From assembly GCF_900230195.1 (NCBI RefSeq), contig NZ_OCNE01000001.1, positions 1-64,000 of the forward strand: a DNA stretch of 64,000 nt, written 5' to 3'. The position numbers were made by a program, and so were the translations under genes. The notes under the pieces are model-generated. The model ran no database searches. It saw only the letters and a list, made by a program, of their open reading frames with translations, and was not told where the DNA came from. How positions within the stretch are numbered: position 1 is the first letter of the stretch; every line of letters starts with the position of its first letter. Source of the stretch: Streptomyces zhaozhouensis. Lineage in GTDB: Bacteria > Actinomycetota > Actinomycetes > Streptomycetales > Streptomycetaceae. Below, in pieces: positions 26,138 to 35,169 of the stretch.

Positions 26138-27187
26138 ATGCTCGAAGACCACGACCAGGCAGCCATGGTTGACCTCCCCCTGCCACGGACGACGCCGGAC
26201 GGCCCCTGGCCGGAGGGCTATCCGTCGGGCTTCGCCGTGGTCGACGTCGAGACCACGGGGTTGGCCAGCCACGACCGGATCGTCTCGGCGGCCGTCTACC
26301 GGCTGACGGCCAGGGGTGACGTGGAGGACCACTGGTACTCCCCGGTCAATCCGCAGCGCGACCCGGGGCCGACATGGATCCACGGGTTGACGACGGAGAT
26401 GCTGCGGGACGCGCCGCTGTTCGCCGATGTCGCCGACGAGTTGGCGGAGCGGCTGGCCGACCGGGTGCTGGTCGCGCACAACGCGGTCTTCGACTGGACG
26501 ATGCTGGCGCGGGAGTTCGCGCGCGCCGACCGCACGCCGCCGACGCGGCAGCGGCTGTGCACCATCAGGCTGGCGAAGGAGCTGGCGCTGCCCCTGCCCA
26601 ACCACCGGCTGGAGACCCTCGTGGACCACTTCGGCGTGGAGCAGCGGCGGGCGCACCACGCCCTGGACGACGCGCGGGTGCTGGCGGAGGCGTTCCGGCC
26701 CAGCCTCCACCAGGCGGCCGGCCGTCGGCTGCCGCTGCCGCTGCACGCCTGCCGGCCGATCACGGAGTGGTCGGAGGCGCCGGCCGCCGAGCGGCGGCAG
26801 CGGGTCGGCGCGGCGGGCGCCTGGCGCGGCTGGCGGCCGAGCCGGCGGCGGCCGGCCTGCCCGTATCCGAACCCGGGGCGCTACCAGGCGGGCGGGCGGC
26901 TCATACAGGGGATGCGGGTCGCCTTCTCGGGGGACACCTCGATCGACCGCGACCTGCTGGAGGACCAGGCCGTCGAGGCCGGACTGCACGTGGCGACCAG
27001 TGTCTCCGCGCTGACCAGCCTGCTGGTGACCAACGCCCCCGACGCGGCGACCAGCAAGCTCACCAAGGCCCGCGCCGTCGGCACGCCCATCATGGACGAG
27101 GCCGCCTTCACCCACCTGCTGCGGGACGTGGCCCCGGCGGAGGCGCCCGCCGGGGCTCCGGCGGAGGACCCGGCGAAGGGGGTGTGA
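26138..27187 (+). CDS. DEDDh exonuclease with BRCT domain (DnaQ-like)
   Basis: A 349-aa protein. The N-terminal 3'-5' exonuclease domain (about residues 30-195) has ExoI VVDVETTG (Asp36, Glu38), ExoII VAHNAVFDW and ExoIII HHALDDARVL with the catalytic His and Asp. A C-terminal BRCT domain follows (about 260-340; LIQGMRVAFSGDTSIDRDLLEDQAVEAG in part, LVTNAPDAATSKLTKA). The nuclease-BRCT layout suggests DNA repair or proofreading. ATG at 26138 is favoured by the promoter 8 bases upstream; ATG 26165 is an alternative. A damage-type promoter supports a repair role. Confidence 0.92.
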   Translation: MLEDHDQAAMVDLPLPRTTPDGPWPEGYPSGFAVVDVETTGLASHDRIVSAAVYRLTARGDVEDHWYSPVNPQRDPGPTWIHGLTTEMLRDAPLFADVADELAERLADRVLVAHNAVFDWTMLAREFARADRTPPTRQRLCTIRLAKELALPLPNHRLETLVDHFGVEQRRAHHALDDARVLAEAFRPSLHQAAGRRLPLPLHACRPITEWSEAPAAERRQRVGAAGAWRGWRPSRRRPACPYPNPGRYQAGGRLIQGMRVAFSGDTSIDRDLLEDQAVEAGLHVATSVSALTSLLVTNAPDAATSKLTKARAVGTPIMDEAAFTHLLRDVAPAEAPAGAPAEDPAKGV

Positions 27188-27212
27188 CCGGGTTCGGGTA
27201 GCGTCATCAGGC

Positions 27213-28064
27213 GTGTACCGCTTTCTGCTGTCCCGGCAGTGGGTGATCCTCACCCTGCTCGCACTGCTGTTGATCCCGGCCATGGTCTGGCTCGGGTTCT
27301 GGCAGATGGACCGCCATGACCAGCGGGTGGCGCGCAACGACCTGATCGCCTCCAGCCTGGAGGCCGAGCCGGTGCCGATGGCCGAGCTGTCCACGCCGGA
27401 GACGGGCCCCGACCCGGACGACCGCTACCGGCCCGCGACGGCGACCGGCGTCTACGCCGCGGACCACGAGGTACTGGTCCGGCAACGCACCAACGCCGAC
27501 GGCGCGATGGGCTACCACGTGCTGACCCCGCTGGTGCCGGAGGACGGCCCCGCGGTGCTGGTCAACCGCGGCTGGGTCGCCGCGGGCCGGGACCTGACCC
27601 AGGCCCCCGACGTGCCGCCGCCCCCGTCCGGCGAGGTCACGGTCACGGGACGGCTGATGGCCGACGAGACGACCGGGAACACCGGTGTCCGCGAGCGATC
27701 GGGTCTGCCCGAGGGCATGACGATGCTGATCAACAGCGAGCAGCGGGCTGCCGATCTCGGACAGCCGATGCTCGGCGGCTACCTGGACCTGACCGAGACC
27801 ACGCCTCCTGACCCGGCGGACCCGGCCCTGGAGCTGCTCCCCGAGCCGGACCACACCGGCATCGGCGCGCACTTCGCGTACGCGGTCCAGTGGTGGCTCT
27901 TCGCCGCCGGCGTCCCCGTCGGTTGGGTCCTCCTGCTGCGCCGGGACCTCAACGACCGCCGGGCGGCCGCCGCGAAGCCGGCCGACGCCGGCGGTACGGG
28001 GAAGCCGGCGGAGGCCCGTCCCCAGCCCGAGGAACCGACCCCGGTCGGCGGGCCGCCGGCGTAG
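27213..28064 (+). CDS. SURF1-family cytochrome oxidase assembly protein
   Basis: A 283-aa SURF1 protein, involved in heme a insertion and assembly of aa3-type cytochrome c oxidase. Two membrane helices flank an extracytoplasmic domain: residues 8-30 (WVILTLLALLLIPAMVWLGFWQM, with the conserved GFWQMDRH) and about 218-238 (HFAYAVQWWLFAAGVPVGWVLLLRR). VNRGWVAAGRDL is also conserved. A Pro/Ala-rich tail follows. GTG 27213 has TAGCGT 7 bases upstream and no clear Shine-Dalgarno, so it may be leaderless. Confidence 0.93.
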   Translation: MYRFLLSRQWVILTLLALLLIPAMVWLGFWQMDRHDQRVARNDLIASSLEAEPVPMAELSTPETGPDPDDRYRPATATGVYAADHEVLVRQRTNADGAMGYHVLTPLVPEDGPAVLVNRGWVAAGRDLTQAPDVPPPPSGEVTVTGRLMADETTGNTGVRERSGLPEGMTMLINSEQRAADLGQPMLGGYLDLTETTPPDPADPALELLPEPDHTGIGAHFAYAVQWWLFAAGVPVGWVLLLRRDLNDRRAAAAKPADAGGTGKPAEARPQPEEPTPVGGPPA

Positions 28065-28129
28065 CCGGGTGCGGCACGGTGGTCGTCCACCCACGGCCAG
28101 CGCTGGACCCGCGACTGGCCCACCACCCC

Positions 28130-28490
28130 AGCCCCATCAGGGGCGCGGGGAACTGCGCGAGCAACCCACCACGGGGCCGAGGACGACAACCCACCCAGCC
28201 ACGAAGCTCCGCAGTCGACCAACCCCCGCCACGAAAGCATTCGCGCCTGACCGACCACACCCACCGCCACCACCCCAGGGGCGCGGGGAACGGCGCGAGC
28301 AACCCACCACCAGGCCGAGGACGACAACCCACCCAGGCCGGCAAGGCCGGTAGTCGACCAACCCCCGCCACGAATGCACCGCGCAGTTCCCCGCGCCCCC
28401 AAGCCGCCCACCGGCAGTGCAAGGGCGCGGGGAACGGCGCGAGCAACCACACACCGGGCTCACGCCGACAACCCACCCGAGCCACTCACG
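28130..28490. repeat. cluster of dispersed intergenic repeats
   Basis: The 444-bp gap 28065-28508 has no gene but holds two long direct copies (28139-28240 and 28277-28376) of a roughly 100-bp element. It begins GGGGCGCGGGGAAC, runs through GCGCGAGCAACCCACCAC and ACGACAACCCACCCAG, and ends GTCGACCAACCCCCGCCACG. A truncated third copy is at 28421-28487. At 28380-28399, GCGCAGTTCCCCGCGCCCC is the reverse complement of the element's head, so the block can fold into large hairpins. It resembles the dispersed noncoding repeats common in Streptomyces genomes. Confidence 0.85.
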
Positions 28491-28508
28491 GGGAAAGCCC
28501 CGCAGGGC

Positions 28509-29105
28509 TCAGCTGACCCGTTCCGGCCCGTGTTTGGCCGCGCGGAGGCGGGCCTCGGCGGGGAGGGCATCGAGGCCGGCGGAGACCTTCGCGTGTTCGA
28601 TGGACTCCGCGCGCAGCCTGCGGACCACCTCGTCCGGTCGCGCCTGCGGCGCCAGGACGAGGGCGACCCGCGCCCTCGGCTGCTCGCGGCGGCCGACCAG
28701 GGTGACCCGCGCCCGGTCCACGCCCGGCAGGGCCTCCGTCTCGGCGGCGACGACGTCCTCCATCGCCCGCCCGCGCAGCAGCGCGCCGACGCCGTCGCCG
28801 CTGTCGACCAGCACCTCGGAGAGCCGACGGCGGCGCAGCTGGGCCAGCAGCCACCACAGGCTCAGCAGCACCAGCAGCGACAGGGAGCCGATCACCACCG
28901 GCCACCACCAGCTGTCCTCGCGGTGGCGCAGCCGGTCCCCCTCGCTCAGCAGCACGTCGTCCGGCGTGTCCCACGTCCACCACGAGGGGGTGGTGAAGCC
29001 CCAGCGCTCGGGCAGGTCGAGCGTACCGACCAGCACCGACAGGCCGAGCAGGAACAGCGCGACCCCGGTCAGGGCCAGCAGCACCCGGTTGACGATCCGC
29101 AGCAT
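28509..29105 (-). CDS. amaP: alkaline shock response membrane anchor AmaP
   Basis: A 198-aa AmaP-type protein. Two N-terminal membrane helices (about residues 4-28 and 68-92, with WWWPVVIGSLSLLVLLSLWWLL) are followed by a cytoplasmic alpha/beta domain with MEDVVAAETEALPGVDRARVTLVG. In staphylococci AmaP tethers Asp23 to the membrane. Here it is the last gene of a minus-strand run of five Asp23-related genes. The ATG at 29105 is 20 bp downstream of the preceding stop codon. Confidence 0.88.
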   Translation of the reverse strand: MLRIVNRVLLALTGVALFLLGLSVLVGTLDLPERWGFTTPSWWTWDTPDDVLLSEGDRLRHREDSWWWPVVIGSLSLLVLLSLWWLLAQLRRRRLSEVLVDSGDGVGALLRGRAMEDVVAAETEALPGVDRARVTLVGRREQPRARVALVLAPQARPDEVVRRLRAESIEHAKVSAGLDALPAEARLRAAKHGPERVS

Positions 29106-29124
29106 CCCGACCGCTTCCTCTCGC

Positions 29125-29898
29125 TTATCGTTTCGCCGGCCGGCGCACCTGGACGGCGAGGGCCGGCCGGCGGGCCAGACCCAGCTCGTCGATGCCGTCG
29201 CCCAGCACCGCGTCCAGGTCGGCGCGGACCGCGTCCAGCTCGCGGAAGTGCGCCTCGGCCGCGACCCTGATCCGGCGCCGCCCCACCGCGACCCGCACGC
29301 TGCGCACCCCGGAGACCTCCAGGGCCCGGTCGCGCAGCACCAGCGCGGCGGCGGACCGTTCGATGCCGGCGCGCATCAGTGCGCTGTCCTGGCGCATCGG
29401 CAGCAGCCGGCGCAGGCCGGGGGTGAACGCCAGCACCACGAGACCGACGCCCAGCACCATGGCGAGCGCCGCGCCCGCCACCACCCAGCCGTCGTCGAGC
29501 GGGCGGGTGGCCAGGGCGTCGGCCGTCTCGCGCCGCCAGGCGGCGGCCGGCCGGTCGGCGCGCACCGAGACGATGTCGAAGAGCAGTAGCCCAGAACCGG
29601 CCAGCAGCGCGGCGGCGACCAGCCCGGCCGGCACCCGGCGCACCGACCAGAAGCGCGGCGCGCGCCCCTCCTCGGCCTGCCCCGGCTCGTAGCGGGCGGT
29701 CGAGGCGGACTGCCGCATCGGATCCGACGCGTCGCCGTCGAGGGGGGTCCCGTCACCCCGGCCGCCGCCCGGCTCCGGGGGCGGTGCCGGTTTGCTCAGC
29801 CGGACGGTGTCCCCGCCCCCGCCGCGTTCCTCGAACGGCCCCGCGTCCGCCGGGTCGCCCTCGCCGCCCGAACCCCGGTGGGCGTGACGGGCGGTCAC
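29125..29898 (-). CDS. DUF6286-type Asp23-associated membrane protein
   Basis: A 257-aa protein: a disordered Gly/Pro/Asp-rich N-terminus of about 95 residues, two membrane helices (VPAGLVAAALLAGSGLLLFDIV and WVVAGAALAMVLGVGLVVLAF) and a C-terminal domain (about 185-257; RDRALEVSGVRSVRVAVGRRRIRVAAEAHF) recalling the Asp23/AmaP fold. The GTG start at 29898 overlaps the stop codon of the upstream Asp23 gene as GTGA, so translation is coupled. It probably acts with its Asp23 neighbours in the envelope; the exact role is unknown. Confidence 0.8.
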   Translation of the reverse strand: MTARHAHRGSGGEGDPADAGPFEERGGGGDTVRLSKPAPPPEPGGGRGDGTPLDGDASDPMRQSASTARYEPGQAEEGRAPRFWSVRRVPAGLVAAALLAGSGLLLFDIVSVRADRPAAAWRRETADALATRPLDDGWVVAGAALAMVLGVGLVVLAFTPGLRRLLPMRQDSALMRAGIERSAAALVLRDRALEVSGVRSVRVAVGRRRIRVAAEAHFRELDAVRADLDAVLGDGIDELGLARRPALAVQVRRPAKR

Positions 29899-30290
29899 AG
29901 CAGCTTCCCCGACGCGGCGCCGTCCAGCTCCGAGGAGTGCAGCCGCTCGACGGCGACGGCCACCTCCTGCAGCTCCATCCCGGCCAACTCGCCCACGCGG
30001 CGCGTCACATGGTGGCGCACCGAGCCGCACTGGGCGCCGATGTCCGAGGGGTAGCCCAGCTCGACGGAGACCCGGACGCTGGCCAGCCCACCCGTCCCGT
30101 CCGCACCCGGCGGGCGACGCACCACGGCCGTGGCGTGCGGCCCGCCGTGCCGGCCGCGCGGGGCCGGGGGGTCGGCGCGCCCCGCCCGCAGTGCCTCGCG
30201 CGCCGCCTGGGTGGCCAGCTTGGCCACCACCCGGTCGGCGATCCGGGTGGTGCCGCGCTGGCCGGCCGGTACTTCCTGTTCCACCGTCAT
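29895..30290 (-). CDS. Asp23/Gls24 family envelope stress protein
   Basis: A 131-aa Asp23/Gls24 domain protein. The family core is visible: GTTRIADRVVAKLATQAAREA at the N-terminus, VRVSVELGYPSDIGAQCGSVRHHVTRRVGELAGM in the middle and EVAVAVERLH near the end. Members form membrane-associated filaments or sheets linked to cell-envelope stress. Its ends overlap both neighbours by 4 bp (ATGA upstream, GTGA downstream), so it is embedded in a tightly coupled operon. Confidence 0.9.
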   Translation of the reverse strand: MTVEQEVPAGQRGTTRIADRVVAKLATQAAREALRAGRADPPAPRGRHGGPHATAVVRRPPGADGTGGLASVRVSVELGYPSDIGAQCGSVRHHVTRRVGELAGMELQEVAVAVERLHSSELDGAASGKLL

Positions 30291-30481
30291 CGCCGCCGGT
30301 CGCCGCCCCGGGTCCCGGAGCGGAAGAGGTCGCCGGGCTCCAGGTCGCCGTCGACGAACCGGCCGACCACGAAGCCGATCGCTCCCAGCGCCGCCACCAG
30401 CAGGAAGGCCGCGAACCCGCCGAAGTATCCGGCGAAGCCCAGGGCCATCCCGGCGACCATGCCGATCACCGCCATGCTCAT
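30287..30481 (-). CDS. small two-helix membrane protein (DUF2273-like)
   Basis: A 64-aa hydrophobic protein: MSMAVIGMVAGMALGFAGYF and FAAFLLVAALGAIGFVVGRFV form two membrane helices, followed by an acidic/basic tail (DGDLEPGDLFRSGTRGGDRRR). Small proteins of this kind (DUF2273-like) accompany Asp23 genes in Gram-positive bacteria. It overlaps the following Asp23 gene by 4 bp and lies 62 bp after the first Asp23 gene of the operon. Confidence 0.82.
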   Translation of the reverse strand: MSMAVIGMVAGMALGFAGYFGGFAAFLLVAALGAIGFVVGRFVDGDLEPGDLFRSGTRGGDRRR

Positions 30482-30543
30482 CTCGTACTCCTCAAGTGGA
30501 ACGACGTGCTGCCGACAACCGCGAGATCACCGGAACGGGGTGG

Positions 30544-31038
30544 TCACTGGAGCTGACGCTCGTCGTCGTCCTCCTCGTCGTCGGGCAGCTTGACGTCGAC
30601 GACGTTGACGTTGACCTCGACGACCTCGAGTCCGGTCATCCGCTCGACGGCCGTGATGACGTTCTCCCGTACGGTACGGGAGACATCGGGGATGGAGACC
30701 CCGTACTCGACGACGATCTCGAGGTCGAGCGCGGTCTGCACCTCGCCGACCTCGGCCTTGACCCCGCGGGTCACGGACCGGCTGCCGCCCGGCACCCGGT
30801 CCCTGACGGCCCCGAAGGTGCGGGCGAGCCCGCTGCCCATGGCGTGGACGCCGACGACGTCGCGGGTGGCCATGCCCGCGATCTTGGCCACCACACCGTC
30901 GGCGATCGTGGTGCGCCCCCGGGTCGCCGGGTCACCGGTGCCCCGGCGCGTGCCGAGCGTCCTGCCGGACTCCGTCGCCTGCTCGGCCCCCTGGTCCGCC
31001 CCCTGGCCCGTCCCCTGCTCCGTGGTGGTGTCACTCAC
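30544..31038 (-). CDS. Asp23/Gls24 family envelope stress protein
   Basis: A 164-aa Asp23/Gls24 protein and first gene of the operon. A Thr/Gln/Gly-rich N-terminus of about 40 residues precedes the domain: GRTTIADGVVAKIAGMATRDVVGVHAMG, then VTRGVKAEVGEVQTALDLEIVVEYG, ISIPDVSRTVRENVITAVERMTGLEVVEVNV-like helices, and an acidic tail DDEEDDDERQLQ. This is the fuller of the two Asp23 proteins here and is likely the main structural one. The 197-bp divergent region upstream presumably holds the operon promoter. Confidence 0.93.
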   Translation of the reverse strand: MSDTTTEQGTGQGADQGAEQATESGRTLGTRRGTGDPATRGRTTIADGVVAKIAGMATRDVVGVHAMGSGLARTFGAVRDRVPGGSRSVTRGVKAEVGEVQTALDLEIVVEYGVSIPDVSRTVRENVITAVERMTGLEVVEVNVNVVDVKLPDDEEDDDERQLQ

Positions 31039-31235
31039 TGTGCCTCGCCCCTTTCCTGGCGGCGGCTGTCGGCCGTCGCCTCCTTGGCCACACTAAGCGC
31101 GGCGGGCTCCGCGCCCCGCTCGCGGCCGCCCGATCGGGTGGCGCCCCGGGCGGCCGTCGCCACGCTCCTGGGAGATGCTGTACCCAGCCCTGGCCGGTTG
31201 AGTACAAACCCATGCAGGACGGAAGGTGGCAACAA

Positions 31236-31982
31236 ATGGGCGGCGACGGTCTGTTGAGCACGATGCGACGTCAGCTGGGCCTGGGCAGGCTGCTGCCGGT
31301 GCGGCAGGAGGAGGCGTGGGCGGGGTGGCTGACGGAACGCGCCGCGCGCGCCGCGCTGACCCGGGCCGTCGCCGAGGCGGTGCCGGAGGTGCGCCTGGGC
31401 GAGTTGCGGCTCGGCGGGGACGGGGACCGCCCCGACCCGCCGGAGGACGCCGCGCTCCCCGCGCCCTCCGGGGCGCTGCCCCCCGGGCCGCTGCGGGTGA
31501 GGGCCGAGTTCGCGGCCTACCCGGCGGTGCCGTTGACCGGGGTGGCCGAACGGGTGCGGGCCGCGTTGGCCGCGGAGGCGACGGAACGGCTGGGGCTCCC
31601 GGTGGCCGCCGTCGACCTCGAGGTCACCGAGCTGCTGTCGGAGCCGCCCGAGCCCTCCGGGCCGCCGCACGAGCCGCCGTCGCCGCCGGACGCCCCGCGC
31701 TCCGGCGGGCCGTGCGCCGACGCGGTGGCCGAGGCGGTGACGGCGGTCGACGGGGTCGCCGGGCTGTCGGCCGTGCTCGACGGCTGGCTGGGCGCGGTCC
31801 GCGTGGAGGACCGTCAGGAGCCCCCGTCCCGGCTGGTGCGGCTCCAGTGGGAGGCCGAGGGGAGCCGCCCGCTGCCCGCGCTGGCCGAGGAGGTGGCCCG
31901 CACGGCGGCCTCGGCGGCCGCCGGGGACGGCGGGGCCCCGGGGCCGGTCCTGGTGACGCTGCTGGTCACCGCCGTCGACTGA
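31236..31982 (+). CDS. hypothetical protein next to the Asp23 operon
   Basis: A 248-aa, Ala/Pro/Glu-rich protein. The N-terminal stretch MRRQLGLGRLLPVRQEEAWAGW is the most conserved-looking part. It has no signal peptide or membrane helix. Two halves look similar in layout: an amphipathic helix-strand unit (RAEFAAYPAVPLTGVAERVRAAL and VRLQWEAEGSRPLPALAEEVAR) separated by a Pro-rich linker, so it may contain degenerate Asp23-like repeats. Streptomyces homologues next to Asp23 operons are often labelled P10-family, a name without functional meaning. ATG 31236 is chosen for GGAAGGTGG nine bases upstream. Confidence 0.75.
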   Translation: MGGDGLLSTMRRQLGLGRLLPVRQEEAWAGWLTERAARAALTRAVAEAVPEVRLGELRLGGDGDRPDPPEDAALPAPSGALPPGPLRVRAEFAAYPAVPLTGVAERVRAALAAEATERLGLPVAAVDLEVTELLSEPPEPSGPPHEPPSPPDAPRSGGPCADAVAEAVTAVDGVAGLSAVLDGWLGAVRVEDRQEPPSRLVRLQWEAEGSRPLPALAEEVARTAASAAAGDGGAPGPVLVTLLVTAVD

Positions 31983-31998
31983 GCCGGGGCCGGACGCG

Positions 31999-32775
31999 TC
32001 AGTCCAGGCCGGCCAGTTCCCTCAGCCGGCGGCCCTGGGCGGCGCGCTCGGCGGCGCGTTGGGTGTCGTAGTCCTGGTGGGTCGCGGCGCGCAGCAGCGC
32101 CTTGGTCTCGATCAGCGCGCCGCGCTCCGCGGCCAGCAGGGCGGCGGTCAGGTCGTCGGTGGCGGCGGACAGTTGGTCGGCCGGCACCACCAGGTTGGCC
32201 AGCCCGAGGCGTTCGGCCTCCGCCGCGTGCACGGCGCGCCCGGTGGCGCAGATCTCCAGCGCCCTGGCGTAGCCGACGAGTCCGACCAGCGGATGGGTGC
32301 CGCCGAGGTCGGGGACCAGGCCCAGGCTGGTCTCGCGCATGGCGAACTGCGCGTCCTCGGCACAGACGCGCAGGTCGCAGGCGAGGGCGAGTTGGAAGCC
32401 CGCGCCGATGGCGTGTCCCTGGACGGCGGCGATGCTGACCAGGTCGGGGCGGCGCCACCAGGTGAACGCCTCCTGGTAGGAGGCGATGGTCGCGTCGCGT
32501 TCGGACTCGGGTGCGCCGGCCAGGTCGAAGAGCGAGAGCTGGCCTTCGATTCCTTCCGGGGTGAGGGCCCGCCGGTCGAGGCCGGCCGAGAAGGAGACGC
32601 CCTCGGCGCGCAGCACGGCGACCCTGACGTCCCCGGTCAGCCGTCGTCCGGTCTCGGCGAGGGCGTGCCACAGGGCGGGGGTCTGCGCGTTGCGCCGCGC
32701 GGCGTTGGTCAGCGTGACGGTGGCCACGGCGTCGTGGACGGTGACACGCACACCGTCCTGGTCGAGCAGGCTCAT
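31999..32775 (-). CDS. enoyl-CoA hydratase/isomerase family protein
   Basis: A 258-aa crotonase-fold protein. Substrate/oxyanion regions: FSAGLDRRAL (about 67-76), AAVQGHAIGAGFQLALACDLRVC (the oxyanion-hole Gly region) and ETSLGLVPDLGGTHPL. The usual catalytic Glu pair of hydratases is not fully evident: position one is His-Ala-Ile-Gly-Ala-Gly and the second site is LGLVPDLGG, where Asp replaces the common Glu/Ser. The exact reaction is open. It converges on the P10-like gene with 16 bp between stop codons. Confidence 0.88.
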   Translation of the reverse strand: MSLLDQDGVRVTVHDAVATVTLTNAARRNAQTPALWHALAETGRRLTGDVRVAVLRAEGVSFSAGLDRRALTPEGIEGQLSLFDLAGAPESERDATIASYQEAFTWWRRPDLVSIAAVQGHAIGAGFQLALACDLRVCAEDAQFAMRETSLGLVPDLGGTHPLVGLVGYARALEICATGRAVHAAEAERLGLANLVVPADQLSAATDDLTAALLAAERGALIETKALLRAATHQDYDTQRAAERAAQGRRLRELAGLD

Positions 32776-32866
32776 CGGGTCTCCGCTCGTTACTCGGCAG
32801 TAGTGATGCCTGGAAGCGTAACGATCGGCGCCCGTGCCCGGTCGTCCGGGGCGGTCGGGGCGGGGC

Positions 32867-33088
32867 TCAGGCCGAGGCGGCCTTCTTGCCCCGGGTCGCG
32901 CCGCCGCGGCCGCGCAGGGTGACGTCGGCCTCGCTCAGCATCCGGTGGACGAAGCCGTACGACCTGCCGGTCTCCTCGGCCAACGCCCGGATGCTGGCGC
33001 CCGACTCGTACTTCCGCTTCAGGTCTGCCGCGAGCTTCTCGCGCGCGGTGCCGGTCACCCGGCTGCCCTTCTTCAGAGTCTCGGCCAC
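32867..33088 (-). CDS. small helix-turn-helix protein
   Basis: A 73-aa basic protein. The HTH covers about residues 18-58: LAADLKRKYESGASIRALAEETGRSYGFVHRMLSEADVTLR, with a basic C-terminal tail GRGGATRGKKAASA. Small HTH proteins like this are highly conserved in Streptomyces and are likely nucleoid-associated or general DNA-binding proteins; the role is unknown. GTG 33088 follows GAGGAGG; the open frame upstream to 33343 is non-coding in character. Confidence 0.88.
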   Translation of the reverse strand: MAETLKKGSRVTGTAREKLAADLKRKYESGASIRALAEETGRSYGFVHRMLSEADVTLRGRGGATRGKKAASA

Positions 33089-33421
33089 TCGTGCCTCCTC
33101 ATACGAAGTGCGCTCTGGACTCTCATGATCACCCCTAACCGGGGTTCTGGCCACCCATTCGTCGCGGTACGTACGACAAACGGACCGCTCGGGGACCGTT
33201 CCGAGAAGGCGGAACGGCGCGGGCGGGCGCCGCGCTCGGGCACGAAGCGGCAGGTGAAAGCGGCGGACAGGGCGCGTGGACGGGGCACGGGGCGAGCGCG
33301 GCGCGCCGGACGTTCCGACACGCCCGGCTACGACCGCACTCACTCAGATGAATGATCACCCGTGCGTCGATTGGTCCATCGCCGCGTGATCAACGGAACC
33401 GGAGACGCCCCGGTGGGCCGT
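33089..33421. other. gene-free spacer upstream of the HTH gene
   Basis: A 333-bp spacer. It holds the ribosome binding site of the HTH gene (33094-33100) and two direct copies of ATGATCACCC (33125-33134 and 33352-33361), possibly a protein-binding site. No strong hairpin follows the ABC-F stop codon. Confidence 0.45.
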
Positions 33422-35020
<1,599 letters not shown>

Positions 35021-35076
35021 GGACAGACTCCAGGTACGGAACGTGTGAGAAGGGGTCGGATCAGCGCTTACGGCCG

Positions 35077-35103
35077 CTAATGCACGAGGAACGGAGTGTC
35101 CAT
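35077..35103 (-). CDS. 8-codon leader ORF before the ABC-F gene
   Basis: A short reading frame encodes MDTPFLVH and stops with TAG (35077-35079), 56 bases before the ABC-F start codon. Its ATG (35101-35103) lies 7 bases downstream of TAGAAT (35111-35116 on the minus strand), so it would be read at the very 5' end of the message. It could act as a ribosome-stalling attenuator. Confidence 0.5.
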   Translation of the reverse strand: MDTPFLVH

Positions 35104-35110
35104 GGCGGCC

Positions 35111-35116
35111 ATTCTA
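35111..35116 (-). promoter_or_regulatory. -10 box of the ABC-F transcript
   Basis: TAGAAT on the minus strand is a good sigma-70-type -10 box, placed so that transcription would begin at or next to the leader ORF start codon. No clear -35 was found at the usual distance. Confidence 0.5.
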
Positions 35117-35169
35117 GCCGCGCCGCGCAACGCGTTTTCCGCCCACCGTCCCCCCGCTCCTCCCCCACC

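Noticed and set aside
28130..28490. Possible CRISPR array in the repeat cluster at 28 kb
   Set aside because: Repeats are about 100 bp, only two to three copies, without regular unique spacers, and no cas genes are nearby.
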